Source: a bacterium
Lineage (GTDB): Bacteria > Chloroflexota > Dormibacteria > UBA8260 > Bog-877
Length of the DNA: 16,097 nucleotides
Reading direction: 5' to 3'
Assembly: GCA_021791345.1 (NCBI GenBank)
Contig: JAJYWT010000081.1
Coordinates: forward strand, 1-16,097
Positions 14,791 to 16,097 of the stretch are shown here, in pieces. The notes under the pieces were generated by a model, which was not told the DNA's origin, did not search any database, and saw nothing but the letters and a program-made list of their open reading frames with translations. Both the position numbers and the translations under genes were made by a program. Position 1 is the stretch's first letter. Each line of letters opens with the position of its first letter.

Positions 14791-15660
14791 TCAGCTGCGG
14801 TTTGTGTAGTCGTGGAACCCGCGCCCGGTCTTGCGGCCCAGGCGGCCCGCCTCCACCATGCGCTGGAGCAGCGGGTTGGGGGCATAGCGGGGGTCGTGCA
14901 GCCCCTCGTGCATCACCTGGCAGATCCCCAGGATGACGTCGAGGCCGATGAAATCCGCGAGCTCCAGCGGCCCCATCGGATGCCGGAAGCCGAGCTTGGC
15001 GACCTGGTCGATGTCGGAGGCCGAGCCCACCCCCTCCTGGAGCGCCTGCATGGCCTCGTTCAGGAAGGGGATGAGGATCCGGTTGCCGATGAAGCCGGGG
15101 GTATCCGCCGAGCTCACCGGGATCTTGCCCATCTCCTTGGCGAGCGACTCGACCACGGCGTGGGTCTGATCGCTGGTGAGCAGGCCGCGCACGAGCTCCA
15201 CCAGCTCCATGACCGGCACCGGGCTGTAGAAGTGCATCCCCATGAACTGGTCCGGGCGCGCGGTCGCCGCCGCCAGCCGGGTGATGGGGATGGAGCTGGT
15301 GTTGCTGGTGAAGATGACCCGGTCCGGGCACTGCCGCTCCATCTCCTCCCAGAAGGCCAGCTTGACCGGCAGCTGCTCGGAGATCGCCTCGATGACCAGG
15401 TCGGCCTCGGCGGCCTCCTTGGACGATGGGCAGGCCCGCAGCCGGGCGACGGTCGCCGCGGCTTGCCCTGACTCCAGCCGACCCTGCTCCTCGCTGCGGC
15501 GCAGCCGCTCGTCGATGCGGCCGATCGCGGTCGCGGCGGCCCCCGGCGCACTGTCGTAGAGCCGAACCTCAAGACCGCTGGCGGCCGCCGTCTGGGCGAT
15601 CCCCGAGCCCATGAGGCCGGCCCCGGCCACGAACACCGACCTGACGCCTGATGCGCTCAT
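14791..15660 (-). CDS. hbd: 3-hydroxybutyryl-CoA / 3-hydroxyacyl-CoA dehydrogenase
   Basis: Oxidises (S)-3-hydroxyacyl-CoA to 3-ketoacyl-CoA, or the reverse, with NAD(P). It has 289 residues, the typical single-domain-pair length without a fused hydratase. It has a Rossmann motif VAGAGLMGSGIAQ (Gly13, 15, 18), 'ADLVIEAISEQLPVK', 'FTSNTSSIPIT', the active-site stretch FMGMHFYSPVPVMELVELVRG with catalytic His143 and Glu155, then 'DTPGFIGNRIL' and 'GFRHPMGPLELADFIGLD'. The usual HFFNP is HFYSP here, a mild variation. The ATG overlaps the upstream arginine-rich gene as ATGA and has GGAGGT five bases before it. It may serve beta-oxidation or butanoate/polyhydroxybutyrate metabolism; the context does not decide. 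Confidence 0.94.
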   Translation of the reverse strand: MSASGVRSVFVAGAGLMGSGIAQTAAASGLEVRLYDSAPGAAATAIGRIDERLRRSEEQGRLESGQAAATVARLRACPSSKEAAEADLVIEAISEQLPVKLAFWEEMERQCPDRVIFTSNTSSIPITRLAAATARPDQFMGMHFYSPVPVMELVELVRGLLTSDQTHAVVESLAKEMGKIPVSSADTPGFIGNRILIPFLNEAMQALQEGVGSASDIDQVAKLGFRHPMGPLELADFIGLDVILGICQVMHEGLHDPRYAPNPLLQRMVEAGRLGRKTGRGFHDYTNRS

Positions 15661-16097
15661 GCCTCACCTCCCACATCCCCGCCGCCGGAGCTCGCCGGCG
15701 AGCCCGAACCCGTTTGCTCTCCTGGAGGCCGCTGGCCCCGCCGACGATGGCGATTCCGCCGCCGGCTCGGGGCGCCCTGCCCCTCTGGCGTGGGCCCCGA
15801 GGTCCCCGCGCCCACGGCCTGAGGGGCCAGGCCGGCGGGACGCCGACGACGCCGACGGCGCCGCCGCGGCTGCGCGCCGCCCTCGGGGCTGGCACCCTGG
15901 GCCGTAACCTCGGCCGTTGGTCCCGCGGTGGCGACCCCCAAATTCGTGCCCGGCACGGGCGGCCGCCGGCGCCGCCGCCGGTGCCGCCGCGAGGCGGGGT
16001 CGCCCCCCTGCTCCTGGTCGCCCCGGCGGGGCTGGGCCCGGCCGCGCCGACCGCCCAGGAGGTCGGTCGCCTTCAGGTAGCCTCCGCAGGCCTTGGC
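15657..16097 (-). CDS. C-terminal part of an arginine-rich, low-complexity protein (5' part beyond window)
   Basis: The frame is open to the right edge, and 146 residues are visible. They begin AKACGGYLKATDLLGGRRG, which looks like the end of a folded domain. Three basic clusters follow, RRHRRRRRRPP, QPRRRRRRRRRPAG and SRRRNRHRRRGQ, separated by Gly/Ala/Pro/Ser spacers, ending GDVGGEA. Such tails are common on RNA-binding proteins, for example RNase E/G, RNA helicases and some NYN-domain nucleases. The fragment does not let me choose, and the NYN idea rests only on a weak resemblance of the first 15 residues. An internal GTG at 15956 is not a likely start because the frame continues upstream. 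The stop overlaps the dehydrogenase ATG. Confidence 0.7.
   Translation of the reverse strand, partial: AKACGGYLKATDLLGGRRGRAQPRRGDQEQGGDPASRRHRRRRRRPPVPGTNLGVATAGPTAEVTAQGASPEGGAQPRRRRRRRRRPAGLAPQAVGAGTSGPTPEGQGAPSRRRNRHRRRGQRPPGEQTGSGSPASSGGGDVGGEA

Noticed and set aside
15700..16060. Tandem GC-rich repeats as a DNA repeat or mobile element edge
   Set aside because: The repetitive look comes from CGG/CGC arginine codons in one continuous reading frame; there are no inverted ends or target duplications.
1..16097. Defence system, CRISPR array, prophage, transposon or biosynthetic cluster
   Set aside because: All genes I can identify are housekeeping or metabolic, and I see no repeats, integrases, transposases or nuclease-plus-partner pairs of the defence type.

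Overview
The window is GC-rich, gene-dense bacterial chromosome with 16 protein genes and no gap longer than about 190 bp. I see no rRNA, tRNA, CRISPR array, insertion sequence or integrase. The split glycine decarboxylase (gcvPA/gcvPB), chromosomal parA/parB with a parS site, very high GC, GTG/TTG starts, 4-base gene overlaps and leaderless promoters together suggest a terrestrial high-GC lineage near Chloroflexota/Dormibacterota. Most actinobacteria carry a single-chain gcvP. This placement is inference; no marker gene such as rRNA is present.

Region 1 (1-3877, minus strand) reads nfeD, slipin, S51-family peptidase, then a parS-containing promoter, then parA and parB. parB runs off the left edge. 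NfeD and slipin form a classic membrane-quality pair, and the S51 gene is joined to them by a 4-base overlap. ParA/ParB segregate the chromosome. The parS site sits on the -35 position of the parA promoter, inside a larger 30-bp dyad.

Region 2 (3878-7157) holds a plus-strand FemAB-like aminoacyltransferase, a leaderless unknown gene with an SH3-like C-terminus, and a minus-strand glucose-6-phosphate dehydrogenase (zwf) that converges on the unknown gene with overlapping stop codons.

Region 3 (7158-12878, plus strand) starts with a small sigma-70-like protein lacking region 4. It overlaps gcvT and is followed by gcvH, gcvPA, gcvPB and pyrE. T, H and the two P subunits make three of the four glycine cleavage proteins; the L protein (lpd) is not here. 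A 191-bp gap between gcvH and gcvPA has a perfect 12-bp palindrome and a possible internal promoter.

Region 4 (12895-16097) has a predicted Tat-exported lipoprotein of unknown function and an alpha/beta-hydrolase esterase on the plus strand. Convergent to them is a minus-strand pair: a truncated arginine-rich gene overlapping a 3-hydroxyacyl-CoA dehydrogenase.

A theme across the window is a TANNNT-type -10 hexamer followed by exactly six bases and then a start codon. This occurs at five genes and predicts leaderless mRNAs. I found no defence system, mobile element or biosynthetic cluster. The points most worth follow-up are the parS/promoter overlap, the sigma-like protein in the gcv operon, and the peptidase gene without a conventional start codon.
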